NCBI GenBank assembly: GCA_030673585.1
Contig: DAOVIU010000056.1
Location: forward strand, 1 to 6,864
Reading direction: 5' to 3'
Length of the DNA: 6,864 bases
Source of the DNA: Pseudomonadota bacterium
GTDB lineage: Bacteria > Desulfobacterota > BSN033 > G020346125
Below are positions 1 to 5,911 of this stretch, one piece after another. The stretch's first letter is position 1. Each line of letters opens with the position of its first letter. Under the pieces are notes generated by a model. The model saw only the letters and a program-made list of their open reading frames with translations, had not been told where the DNA came from and made no database searches. Both the position numbers and the translations under genes were made by a program.

Positions 1-671
1 CACGTGTTGATGATCCCCCGACGATCCACCTTCCGGATGCGGTAATTGTCATAATCTCCGATGTACAGGTTCCCTTCGCGATCCACGGCGACATCATAGG
101 GGGACCATATCTGGGCGTTTACCGCTGCACCGCCGTTTCCGCTGAAGCCCCCCATTCCAGTACCGGCCACAGTGGTGATAATGCCATCAGTGCCCACCTT
201 GCGAATCCGGTGGTTACCCCTATCGGCGATGTACATGTTGCCCTCGGCATCCAGGGTAATATCATTGGGCGAGCCAAGTTGGGCCTCAGTGGCAGGACCC
301 CCGTCACCATCAGAACCATGTGGCCCCGATCCGGCATAGGTGGTAATGATCCCCGAGAGATCCACCATGCGGATGCGGTTATTCCCATTGTCGGCGACGT
401 AGAGGTTTCCCGAGGAATCAACAACCACACCCGTCGGAGAGTAAAGCTTCGCCTTGGTGGCAGGACCCCCGTCTCCCCCCCAGCCCATCTCCCCCGACCC
501 GGCATAGGTGGTGATGATGCCAGCGGTATTGACCCTGCGAATGCGGTCATTCCCTGAATCGGCGATGTACATGTTTCCCCGCGAGTCGAATGCGACATCG
601 GTAGGGTTCCAGAGCTTGGCCTCCGTGGCAGGGCCTCCATCGCCATCAAAACCGAACTCACCAGTCCCGGC
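1..671 (-). repeat. Four NHL-coding tandem repeats, 168-bp period
   Basis: Reading on the minus strand, repeat boundaries fall at 671-504, 503-336, 335-168 and 167-1. Each full repeat is exactly 56 codons. Each starts AG(T/S)G, carries a GDGGPAT-like turn (GNGGAAV in the fourth), then a W/Y/G-x-P segment, D..GN(M/L)YI(A/G)D, N.RIR(K/R/M)V and GII(T/N)T. The fourth copy lacks its last base at the window edge, so the array may continue. The copies differ at many third positions, so they are diverged repeats rather than a recent expansion. Confidence 0.9.
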
Positions 672-2267
672 AACCATAGTCAAGGAGCCATCGGGATTCC
701 GCCGCCAGACGCGATGCTCGGCGGTGAAATAGATCTGGTCCTTTCGATCCATCCCCATTCCCACTAGATACGGTACACAGGGAGGGTCCATCTCATGGTA
801 TGTCCCCACGGGGACAAACACCCCCGCACAGGTGCTTCCCTCGGTCAGAAGCACTGTATCCCCCTGGGAATCGATGTGAAGCCTCTGGAGCCCTTTCACC
901 CCCCAACCAGAGCCGTAGGGGCTCTGGCTTTCGTTGTGAAGGGGAAGCCAGCCATAGAAGTAGTTATTGAGGGGGAATGGCTCCCGGGTAGAAACTCCGG
1001 TATCCTCCAGAGGAGGGCCGCCGAAAAAGGCCGCCGTATAGTAGTTGCCGCGATAATCGCTGGAGATGTCCACCCGAAAGGGGTAGCATCCCGTGGGTAA
1101 AGGCTTACCCCGGGCGTTTTTCCCGTCGAAATGGAAGGCAAACCGAGCCTTGCCCTCGTCCCCCTCGAACTTGACCTCCCTCCGGACGCCCTCAATATTC
1201 ACGGTAAAGCCGATGGTCTCCGGGATGAGCATCTCGGCCGGATTCACCTCGGCCTCCGCAGTGATCACCGCCCCTGGTTTTGCCGAGAGGCTGTTGTATT
1301 CCAGGGTCACATCGCGCCAGATTCCAAGGGTCCGATAGCGGGGAAGACCGTTGGTCAAGTAGAGGTTTCCCGTCTTAAAACCCACCTTGGCGGAGCCATG
1401 TTTGCCATCCTCCTCACAATGATGCTCACGCTCAGAGGTCTTTTTACTCACCCCTTTCATGACGCCCGCATCCTCAGCGGCCCTAGCCGGTGAGTTACAA
1501 TCCCCGAACGAAAAGTGGCTTGTCTCATACTCCATGGTACTGCCATCGGCGGTGACAACTGCCATGCCATAGGCGGTCCACTGGGCACTCTCTTTGGTAT
1601 AGATGCCCACGGGCACTGGAGTGCCCGCCGGGAAACCCAGGAAGTTTTCGATCCTCACCGAGGCTGGCTTGTTCAGGACGAGATCATCCGGCTTGAGGTT
1701 CAATGCCACGGTGAACTTGCTCAACGGCGGAAGCGGATAAGGAAGTTCCTTGTCCCTCTCCACCATGGTGGCTCGCACGTTTACCGTCTTTGAAACCGCC
1801 CCAGCAGGAAAGACAATCTCGATGCGGCCCGTGGAATCCCTATGGGTTCCACCGCCGGGGCCGATAGGGGTAACGTTAGGATCCAAGGGGATGAGATAGA
1901 CGGGAGCAACGGCCACATCCCTTCCTACAACCCCATTGGCCCTCCGCTGGGCATAGGCGTAGCCGTCCTTCTCTATGGTGAGGATATACTCCCTATTTTT
2001 CGTGACGGGAAAGAAGAACTTTCCCTCCCCATCGGATTGAACAGCCCCCGATACCCCTCTGGCCCTAACCTGTGCCCCTTCAAGGGGGATATCGCTTCGG
2101 GCATCGTAGATCACGCCATCGATGTACCCAGTCGCCGAGGTGGATGGAAGGGTCGAAGGGGGGATGATTCCCCCCCCATCCCCGTCCCCACCACACCTCA
2201 AAAACATCAGGAAGGCCAATACCGAGATGACGGAACCCAATGAAAGCCATATGCCTTTGTTTCTCAT
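1..2267 (-). CDS. Large secreted NHL/Rhs-like surface protein (C-terminus beyond window)
   Basis: 755 residues are visible without a stop from ATG 2267, which is preceded by a good ribosome site (GGAGGAAAGA-ATG). Residues 1-25 form a short basic-hydrophobic signal ending FLRC-GGDGDGGG. This suggests a lipoprotein, but Arg before Cys is an atypical lipobox. Residues about 47-107 look like a carboxypeptidase-regulatory-like beta domain (GYIDGVIYDA...GAQVRA...GKFFFPV...GYAYA). Residues about 137-170 resemble the start of a ZU5 domain (IEIVFPAGAVSKTVNVRAT). Residues about 295-475 resemble the module before the repeats of Rhs/YD proteins (KTGNLYLTNGLPRY, LEYNSL, SPYGSGWGVKGLQRLH, TVLLTEGS). From residue 533 come NHL repeats (GDGGPAT, GNMYIADSGNDRIRRV, GIITTYAGSG), a fold that usually makes a beta-propeller. 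By analogy with NHL-YD proteins, a YD-repeat core and variable C-terminus may follow outside the window; that is inference. Expression is probably controlled by the c-di-GMP riboswitch in its leader. The role is unknown, plausibly cell-surface or matrix. Confidence 0.85.
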   Translation of the reverse strand, partial: MRNKGIWLSLGSVISVLAFLMFLRCGGDGDGGGIIPPSTLPSTSATGYIDGVIYDARSDIPLEGAQVRARGVSGAVQSDGEGKFFFPVTKNREYILTIEKDGYAYAQRRANGVVGRDVAVAPVYLIPLDPNVTPIGPGGGTHRDSTGRIEIVFPAGAVSKTVNVRATMVERDKELPYPLPPLSKFTVALNLKPDDLVLNKPASVRIENFLGFPAGTPVPVGIYTKESAQWTAYGMAVVTADGSTMEYETSHFSFGDCNSPARAAEDAGVMKGVSKKTSEREHHCEEDGKHGSAKVGFKTGNLYLTNGLPRYRTLGIWRDVTLEYNSLSAKPGAVITAEAEVNPAEMLIPETIGFTVNIEGVRREVKFEGDEGKARFAFHFDGKNARGKPLPTGCYPFRVDISSDYRGNYYTAAFFGGPPLEDTGVSTREPFPLNNYFYGWLPLHNESQSPYGSGWGVKGLQRLHIDSQGDTVLLTEGSTCAGVFVPVGTYHEMDPPCVPYLVGMGMDRKDQIYFTAEHRVWRRNPDGSLTMVAGTGEFGFDGDGGPATEAKLWNPTDVAFDSRGNMYIADSGNDRIRRVNTAGIITTYAGSGEMGWGGDGGPATKAKLYSPTGVVVDSSGNLYVADNGNNRIRMVDLSGIITTYAGSGPHGSDGDGGPATEAQLGSPNDITLDAEGNMYIADRGNHRIRKVGTDGIITTVAGTGMGGFSGNGGAAVNAQIWSPYDVAVDREGNLYIGDYDNYRIRKVDRRGIINT

Positions 2268-2290
2268 TCTTTCCTCCGCCTTACGATCCC

Positions 2291-2332
2291 AAAGAAAAAG
2301 CCGGACTGCCTTCTCCGATCGGCAGTCCGGCT
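2291..2332 (-). terminator. Rho-independent terminator of the riboswitch leader
   Basis: On the minus strand AGCCGGACTGCC (2332-2321) pairs perfectly over 12 bp with GGCAGTCCGGCT (2310-2299) around a 10-nt loop. TTTTCTTT (2298-2291) follows directly. It lies only 23 nt before the start codon at 2267, so it cannot end that gene. It must decide whether transcription enters it. The left arm is shared with the 3' side of the riboswitch aptamer, so the two structures exclude each other. Confidence 0.88.
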
Positions 2333-2407
2333 ATCATCGCCATTGATTATGCGCTGACCCGTGACTTTGCGACCCACCCTCTCGAGATGGTGTGCTCTTG
2401 ACGATCA
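2316..2407 (-). promoter_or_regulatory. Cyclic di-GMP-I (GEMM-I) riboswitch aptamer
   Basis: The minus-strand leader of the NHL/Rhs gene aligns base for base with the GEMM-I consensus known from Vibrio Vc2. P1 can form from GATCG (2406-2402) and CGATC (2321-2317). One arm is CCATCTC-GAGA-GGGTGG (2390-2374), closed by a GNRA tetraloop, with one bulged base. The conserved core GTCGCAAAGTCACGGGTC follows (2373-2356). The 3' arm is GATGATAGCCGGACTGCCG (2338-2320). AGTC (2366-2363) pairs with GACT (2327-2324) and CGG (2361-2359) with CCG (2330-2328), replacing the Vc2 pairs by compensatory changes. Aligned to Vc2, the ligand-contacting bases are G2395 (G20), A2367 (A47) and C2322 (C92). G rather than A at position 20 favours c-di-GMP over cGAMP. 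Because the terminator needs 2332-2321, ligand binding should block termination, making an ON switch; that direction is inferred. Confidence 0.88.
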
Positions 2408-2437
2408 TCTCATTCAACGCTGAAATTCGCCACGACT

Positions 2438-2467
2438 CGTATATTAATCGCGATATATTTAAAACAA
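2438..2467 (-). promoter_or_regulatory. Possible sigma70 promoter for the riboswitch transcript
   Basis: In the AT-rich stretch upstream of the aptamer, the minus strand has TTGTTT (2467-2462), an 18-bp spacer and TATACG (2443-2438). A start about 7 bp downstream would place the aptamer near the 5' end of the transcript. Matches to consensus are only 3/6 and 4/6, and other hexamer pairs can be drawn in the same AT-rich stretch, so this is a weak call. No clear terminator for the gene ending at 2502 was found, so read-through from it is also possible. Confidence 0.3.
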
Positions 2468-2501
2468 CATCCCACAAAAAGCAAATAGTTTCTTAAAAGC
2501 A

Positions 2502-4058
2502 TTATGGATTATACACTACCTCACCGCTCCAGGGATCGCGCCACTTGAAGTCCACCCCTATCCTGTCGCGATTGCCGAACCCCCCACAATCAACGTTATT
2601 GCTGAAGCTCATCCAATCAAGACCGCTCCAGGCTGGGGACCTGGGAGATGGCGTACAGATGCTCTTGAAGAGCAGCACACAGGTCGCAATCGTCCCATCC
2701 GGCTTCTTGCACCAATACGTGCCCAGCCTTCCCCTGAAGGGAAGCCACTGCAGGTCGTGCCACGCGGGCACGTGTTCCCAGTGATCGAACCACTCCCAAC
2801 CGTGGGCGTTGATGTACCCATCCCCGTCGGTATCAGGTGACCGCTTAATCTCCCCCATATTCACCAGGTAATCGTACCTGAAAAACGTCTTGTAGAGCCA
2901 CGGATCGGGGTCATAGTCAACATCGTCGGTATAAACGTCACCTGCGACGTTAATCTCATACAGCGGTTCCCCGAAGTTATAAGAACCGTGGGCGTTACGC
3001 GCAATCCACACGTGAAGATGCGTCCGCGACTCGTCGTAGCCCTGGTGCGGTGGAATCTCCATGGTGTGGCCCGAGGCATAAGAACCCCACCAGCACTCAC
3101 TGGCCGGGAACTGTCGGCCTCCCTCGTGCTTGTAGAAGTTTACCCTCCGGGGCACGAATCGATCCCCTGCCCTCTCAACCTCGATGGACACGTGCTCGAA
3201 ATCGCCTTCGTGCCAGGTGGACTCACTCGTCTGCTCCCTCGTGTCGTTCATGGTCATGAAATACCAGTATTGCACGTAGTAATAGGAGCCCTTCTTATAG
3301 ACGTGGTAGTAGATGGGCCGTTCCCCCGGAAGCTCCTCCTTATATCGCTCGGCATTGTCCATGTCCCACCGGTAGTAGGCCGACCCCTGTCCGTATCCCC
3401 ACGAGTCCCACTGATAGCCGTACCGCCAGTGGAATGTCGAATACTTGGTAATCCGGTTGTCGGGGTATTGCTGGCCGCGAATATTAAATACCCTTCGTGA
3501 CGCCCACAGGACCCGGTCGACGTCAGCCAACCCCTCCGGCTGCAGGTCATCGGGATGCCGATGAAGCACGGGCTTGAACTTCTCCGCAATCGCCTCCTCA
3601 ATACAGAGTTCGGCGTAGCCGTCGACAGTTGCCCTCGCTAAATTGGAATATGTCAGATGACGCCCGCCGCCGGCATCGCGCCAGTTGAGGACGGCCCTCA
3701 GCGTATAGGTATGGCCGCTCCTTAGGTTGTTTCTCGTTGGACCACAGACGATATCGCCGTGAATATTGTCCCATCGATAGCTCGGGGAACGGGCGGTTTC
3801 GTCGGTGTACCACGTCCGGCCTCCGTCGGGGGAATACTGAGTGGTTACTGACGCCGCTTTTCGCCAGGGGGCATCCTGAAGCTTGAGGTCGATGTAGTAC
3901 TCCATCCTCAGCCCGTACCCGTAGGGAATGGGAAACTTCTGGGCGTAAGCCTTGTAAATTGTGATCTTCGGCCGCGGTGGAGGCGGCTTCGCGGCGCCAT
4001 CCCCGCAAACGAGCACCACGGCCAGACATCCAATGAGAAAAAGACTCAATAATCTCAT
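2502..4058 (-). CDS. Secreted Vps62/DUF946-like protein
   Basis: The product is 518 residues. ATG 4058 is preferred over TTG 4061 because AAGGAG lies 6 nt before the ATG. Residues 1 to about 23 form a signal peptide (MRLLSLFLIGCLAVVLV), followed by a proline linker (PPPPRP), so the protein is exported. Residues about 30-145 look like a beta-sandwich-type N-terminal region. The rest resembles the Vps62/DUF946 family. KFKPVLHRHPDD (160-171) marks its start, a Tyr/Trp-rich segment follows, then HEGDFEH (283-289), which corresponds to the family's H.GDWE motif and recalls the GHRHDWE motif of NPP1 toxins. HLHVWIARNAHGSY (about 347-360) then matches the family's conserved His-rich strand. DTDGDG (about 408-413) looks like a calcium-binding loop. 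The His/Asp/Glu pattern suggests a metal site, but no reaction is known. The gene lies upstream of the riboswitch-controlled gene on the same strand, with 234 bp between them. It could also be a distinct secreted family sharing only this core. Confidence 0.7.
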   Translation of the reverse strand: MRLLSLFLIGCLAVVLVCGDGAAKPPPPRPKITIYKAYAQKFPIPYGYGLRMEYYIDLKLQDAPWRKAASVTTQYSPDGGRTWYTDETARSPSYRWDNIHGDIVCGPTRNNLRSGHTYTLRAVLNWRDAGGGRHLTYSNLARATVDGYAELCIEEAIAEKFKPVLHRHPDDLQPEGLADVDRVLWASRRVFNIRGQQYPDNRITKYSTFHWRYGYQWDSWGYGQGSAYYRWDMDNAERYKEELPGERPIYYHVYKKGSYYYVQYWYFMTMNDTREQTSESTWHEGDFEHVSIEVERAGDRFVPRRVNFYKHEGGRQFPASECWWGSYASGHTMEIPPHQGYDESRTHLHVWIARNAHGSYNFGEPLYEINVAGDVYTDDVDYDPDPWLYKTFFRYDYLVNMGEIKRSPDTDGDGYINAHGWEWFDHWEHVPAWHDLQWLPFRGRLGTYWCKKPDGTIATCVLLFKSICTPSPRSPAWSGLDWMSFSNNVDCGGFGNRDRIGVDFKWRDPWSGEVVYNP

Positions 4059-4080
4059 CAAGGTCTCCTTTCAGGATTAA

Positions 4081-4200
4081 CCCCCGCCCCGGTTTTCAGG
4101 AACCCCCGCCCCTTTAACCGGTTCCCCCGCTCCTTTTATAATTCCCCCCCGCCCCGTTAACCGTTTCCCCCGCCCTTTTTATAATTCCCCCCGCCCCTTT
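4081..4200. repeat. Six G/C-run direct repeats, 21-22 bp apart
   Basis: The motif CCCCCGCCCC (or a near match) starts at 4081, 4103, 4124, 4146, 4167 and 4188, giving spacings of 22, 21, 22, 21 and 21 bp, close to two helical turns. The spacers alternate between a GTTAACC-like type (units 2 and 4) and a TTTTATAATT type (units 3 and 5). This makes a higher-order repeat of about 43 bp. The minus strand therefore carries six blocks like GGGGCGGGGG, directly upstream of the ribosome site of the gene starting at 4058. The array could be operator sites, a G-quadruplex-forming leader or a simple expanded repeat. Confidence 0.85.
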
Positions 4201-4557
4201 TATTGGATTCAGTCGCCCATTTGGGAACCCTCATCTTAAACGCTCCCTCTCATCTCTCATGTCATCCTCGTATTCCACGTGTTTTGTGGCCGAACCTTCT
4301 GCCCCACTGCTGGCATCATCGACGGCAACTTTCAAGGTGAGGCAAACCCAACGCAACTTCTATGCCAGGTCCAGATCGTAGACGAAGCTGGAACTGAAAT
4401 CAATGATAATCCCCTGAAATCATTGGATAATCTATTCGTTCCCTTTCATTTCCAACGGGATTTGTCTGCAGCGCGCTCCTCGGAAAATGTGCCAAAAGGG
4501 ACAAACAAAGTCGGGAAAACTCGGGTTTTTTAAGGAATATCCTTTTATTTTCACGGG
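4201..4557. other. Non-coding stretch between divergent transcription units
   Basis: No convincing gene was found here. The longest plus-strand frame (GTG 4279 to 4533) has no ribosome site and a composition unlike a protein. The stretch must hold the minus-strand promoter of the gene starting at 4058, unless that lies inside the C-rich repeats, but no clear hexamer pair stands out. It contains two short direct repeats listed separately. It also has a small palindrome AAGGAATATCCTT (4532-4544) followed by T-rich sequence, which could be a weak terminator. Confidence 0.5.
4395..4432. repeat. Short tandem direct repeat, 20-bp period
   Basis: TGAAATCAATGATAATC (4395-4411) is followed after CCC by TGAAATCATTGGATAATC (4415-4432). 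The two copies differ by one substitution and one inserted base. They lie in the non-coding stretch and have no obvious function; a paired regulator site or slippage product are both possible. Confidence 0.7.
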
Positions 4558-4578
4558 TTATGAAAATGTGCCAAAAGG
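4483..4578. repeat. Repeated 17-mer GAAAATGTGCCAAAAGG
   Basis: The identical 17-mer occurs at 4483-4499 and 4562-4578. A third, diverged copy (GAAAGGGGGCCAAATGG) lies at 6097-6113 upstream of the spermidine-synthase-like gene. The copies at 4562 and 6097 belong to a longer duplicated block. The one at 4483 matches little beyond the core, so the core itself may be a binding site kept in several leaders. Confidence 0.75.
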
Positions 4579-4690
4579 TACCATAAGATGACCAATTGGG
4601 CCCTTTCTGGGATCACCTTCTTCAAGATAACGTCTATGAAACGGTAAATTCCTTCGCGCTTTTCCTCATTGGCCTTGTGGCAATCAATCT
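4558..4690 (+). pseudogene. Decayed copy of the 5' end of the spermidine-synthase-like gene
   Basis: This segment repeats the leader and first codons of the gene at 6196. Positions 4558-4587 match 6093-6122 at about 24 of 30 bases. TTCAAGATAACGTCTATGAA (from 4621) matches TTTAAGATAACAGCTATGAA (from 6181) with three differences. 4650-4681 matches 6211-6242 at 25 of 32. Read in the matching frame it gives SFALFLIGLVA against SFALFLVGFAA in the intact gene. The remnant has ATG 4636, then TAA at 4645-4647 and a net one-base deletion, and similarity fades after about 4690. Most differences in the coding part are silent or conservative (V/I, F/L, A/V), so the copies seem to have diverged as functional genes before this one decayed. 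The leader is about 30 bp shorter than in the intact copy. Confidence 0.72.
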
Positions 4691-4701
4691 TTCGGTTGAT
4701 G

Positions 4702-4707
4702 TACAAT
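4702..4707 (+). promoter_or_regulatory. Possible -10 element for the selenoprotein operon
   Basis: TACAAT (5/6 match to TATAAT) lies 35 bp before the start codon at 4742. No good -35 hexamer sits at 16-18 bp upstream, so the promoter would need an activator or is wrongly placed. Confidence 0.25.
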
Positions 4708-4741
4708 AGTAGATAGACCCGGTTAATAAGCGAGGTGACAG

Positions 4742-5224
4742 ATGGCGAGAAGGAAGAAAAAGAAGAGCCCCGATGTATCTCAAGACAGAACAGCTGCGAA
4801 GAGGAAAAAAATGATAACAAATCCCTTCCTGTGGATTGGAGGCCTAATCGTGGTGGCCATCATTTCTTTTGCTCTATTGGGGCACATACCTTTTATTGGC
4901 ACCGGAAGCAAAAGGGGTAAGTCCTTCTCCGTCCAGGGAGGTGAAACGCGCCCTGTGCTCAATCCTTCACTGTTTGAAGGCATGGCCAGAACAGCCTACG
5001 CTGCGGCGAAGAAATATCCAGAGGTAATGGACCAGTTGTACTGCTATTGCACATGCGATGAACCGCCTTTTAATCACAAAAGCCTGTTGAGTTGTTTTAC
5101 CGATAATCATGGTAAGGGCTGACTGCTCTGTCAGAAGGAGGCCTTGAGGGCAGCCCAGCTTTACGAAAAAGGTAAGACCGTCGAAGAGATAAAGAGAACA
5201 ATTGACGAGGAATTCGGTCGCTAG
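4742..5224 (+). CDS. Membrane-anchored PCYCGC-motif protein, probable selenoprotein (Sec127)
   Basis: Start ATG 4742 has AGGTGA 3 nt upstream. The frame meets TGA at codon 127 (5120-5122) but continues for 33 more codons to TAG 5222-5224, giving 160 residues if TGA is read as selenocysteine. Residues 1-23 are strongly basic. A transmembrane helix spans about 28-47 (NPFLWIGGLIVVAIISFALL), so the rest should face the periplasm or exterior. The C-terminal part matches the PCYCGC-motif family: C101-Y-C103-T-C105, NHKSLLSCF (C118), then DNHGKG-U127-LL-C130, then GKTVEEIKRTIDEEFG. Family members carry HGxxCxxC followed by a GK..KEIR..ID tail, so U127 replaces the first Cys and makes a UxxC redox motif. 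The conserved tail after the TGA argues against a true stop. The function of the family is not established; a thiol-redox or metal-binding role is inferred. The TlpA-like gene starts 99 bp downstream. If Sec is not inserted, a truncated 126-residue protein results. Confidence 0.85.
5120..5153 (+). promoter_or_regulatory. SECIS-like hairpin following the in-frame TGA
   Basis: Directly after TGA (5120-5122), CTGCTCT (5123-5129) pairs over 7 bp with AGGGCAG (5147-5153), including one T-G pair. Above it, AAGG (5135-5138) pairs with CCTT (5142-5145) around a three-base loop AGG. The stem is broken by a 5'-side bulge containing a U (5131), and C5132-G5146 can also pair. The apical loop begins 16 nt after the TGA and has G as its second base. 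This agrees with the usual bacterial SECIS layout of loop distance and early loop G. The upper stem is short, so energy calculation matters. Confidence 0.6.
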
Positions 5225-5323
5225 ATCGACCCACGGTTTCGTATCATTTCCCTTCTATCGACTCCTGGTTTAAGTATCTTCATAGGAAACCAAATTCCTT
5301 AATCTTGGTCTTTCCAGTAAAGG

Positions 5324-5911
5324 ATGCGTATTTTCGGCATAAGGAGATGGAGAGAGATACTTATCGGGTTGGTGCTGATAGCAGTATCTGTTGGCTTTTA
5401 CTCTATTTCCCTCAAAAACGATCAGCCCGACTCGGAGGTACAAGATATCCGGTCGGGTTTCAAGCCTAGCGTGGGAGATCGCGCGCCAGATTTCACCCTT
5501 CCAACCTTAGCGGGTAATCACGTTCGCCTATCGAATTACAGGGGAAAACTGGTCTTTTTGAACTTCTGGGCCACCTGGTGTCCCCCTTGCCGCCAAGAAA
5601 TGCCCTCTATGGAATCCCTGTATCAAAGGTTGAAAGGGCGAGATTTCGAGATGCTTGCGGTCAGTATCGATAGCAAAGGAGCGTATCAACTGAAATCTTT
5701 TGTCGCCACATATGCCCTCACATTTACCGTGCTTCTTGATCCCCATAAAAAGGTATACAGGCTTTATGGCCTCACTGGAGTACCCGAGACCTTCATTATC
5801 GGTAAGAACGGGGATATTCTCTTGAAGATCATAGGGTCTCGAAACTGGATGAAAAAGCGATGGCTCGATTACTTTGGTCGAATCACTGGGAAGAGTTCTC
5901 TATTACGGTGA
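5324..5911 (+). CDS. TlpA/ResA-like thiol-disulfide oxidoreductase
   Basis: The product is 195 residues, a usual length for membrane-anchored TlpA/ResA/CcmG-type thioredoxins. A basic start (RIFGIRRWRE) precedes one transmembrane helix (about 12-29), so the thioredoxin domain should face the periplasm. The domain begins VGDRAPDFTLPTLAG (50-64), carries the active site FWATWC86-PP-C89 with RQEMPS after it, and has the cis-proline loop GVPETF (Pro154). Such proteins reduce disulfides in apo-cytochrome c or other exported proteins. A stop at 5318-5320 sits just before the ATG, so no upstream start is possible. The ribosome site is poor, because TAAAGG abuts the ATG; the ATT codon at 5330 would have better spacing but is a rare start. 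It lies 99 bp after the probable selenoprotein, with no clear terminator between, so the two are likely co-transcribed and may work together. Confidence 0.92.
   Translation: MRIFGIRRWREILIGLVLIAVSVGFYSISLKNDQPDSEVQDIRSGFKPSVGDRAPDFTLPTLAGNHVRLSNYRGKLVFLNFWATWCPPCRQEMPSMESLYQRLKGRDFEMLAVSIDSKGAYQLKSFVATYALTFTVLLDPHKKVYRLYGLTGVPETFIIGKNGDILLKIIGSRNWMKKRWLDYFGRITGKSSLLR

Noticed and set aside
2316..2407. cGAMP-specific (GEMM-Ib) riboswitch
   Set aside because: The base aligned to position 20 is G (2395); cGAMP-selective members typically have A there. Not excluded without binding data.
2988..3500. Long plus-strand ORF of 170 codons
   Set aside because: It is antisense to the well-supported secreted-protein gene and reflects its codon bias; no independent start signal.
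4081..4200. CRISPR array
   Set aside because: Repeat units are only about 10 bp with short, themselves repeating AT-rich spacers; there are no unique 30-bp spacers and no cas genes.
4279..4533. Plus-strand ORF starting with GTG
   Set aside because: No ribosome site, no recognisable protein, and it runs through short DNA repeats.
4483..4578. Sigma54 promoter from TGGCAC read on the minus strand inside the 17-mer
   Set aside because: The TGGCAC half is present but no TTGC-like -12 element lies at the required spacing in either copy.
4551..4820. Minus-strand ORF of 89 codons
   Set aside because: It runs antisense through the duplicated leader and the start of the PCYCGC gene, with no ribosome site or family match.
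5120..5122. TGA as the true stop of a 126-residue protein
   Set aside because: The conserved family tail continues in the same frame for 33 codons and the TGA occupies a conserved Cys column, so a plain stop is the less likely reading. A pseudogene remains possible if the genome lacks selenocysteine machinery.
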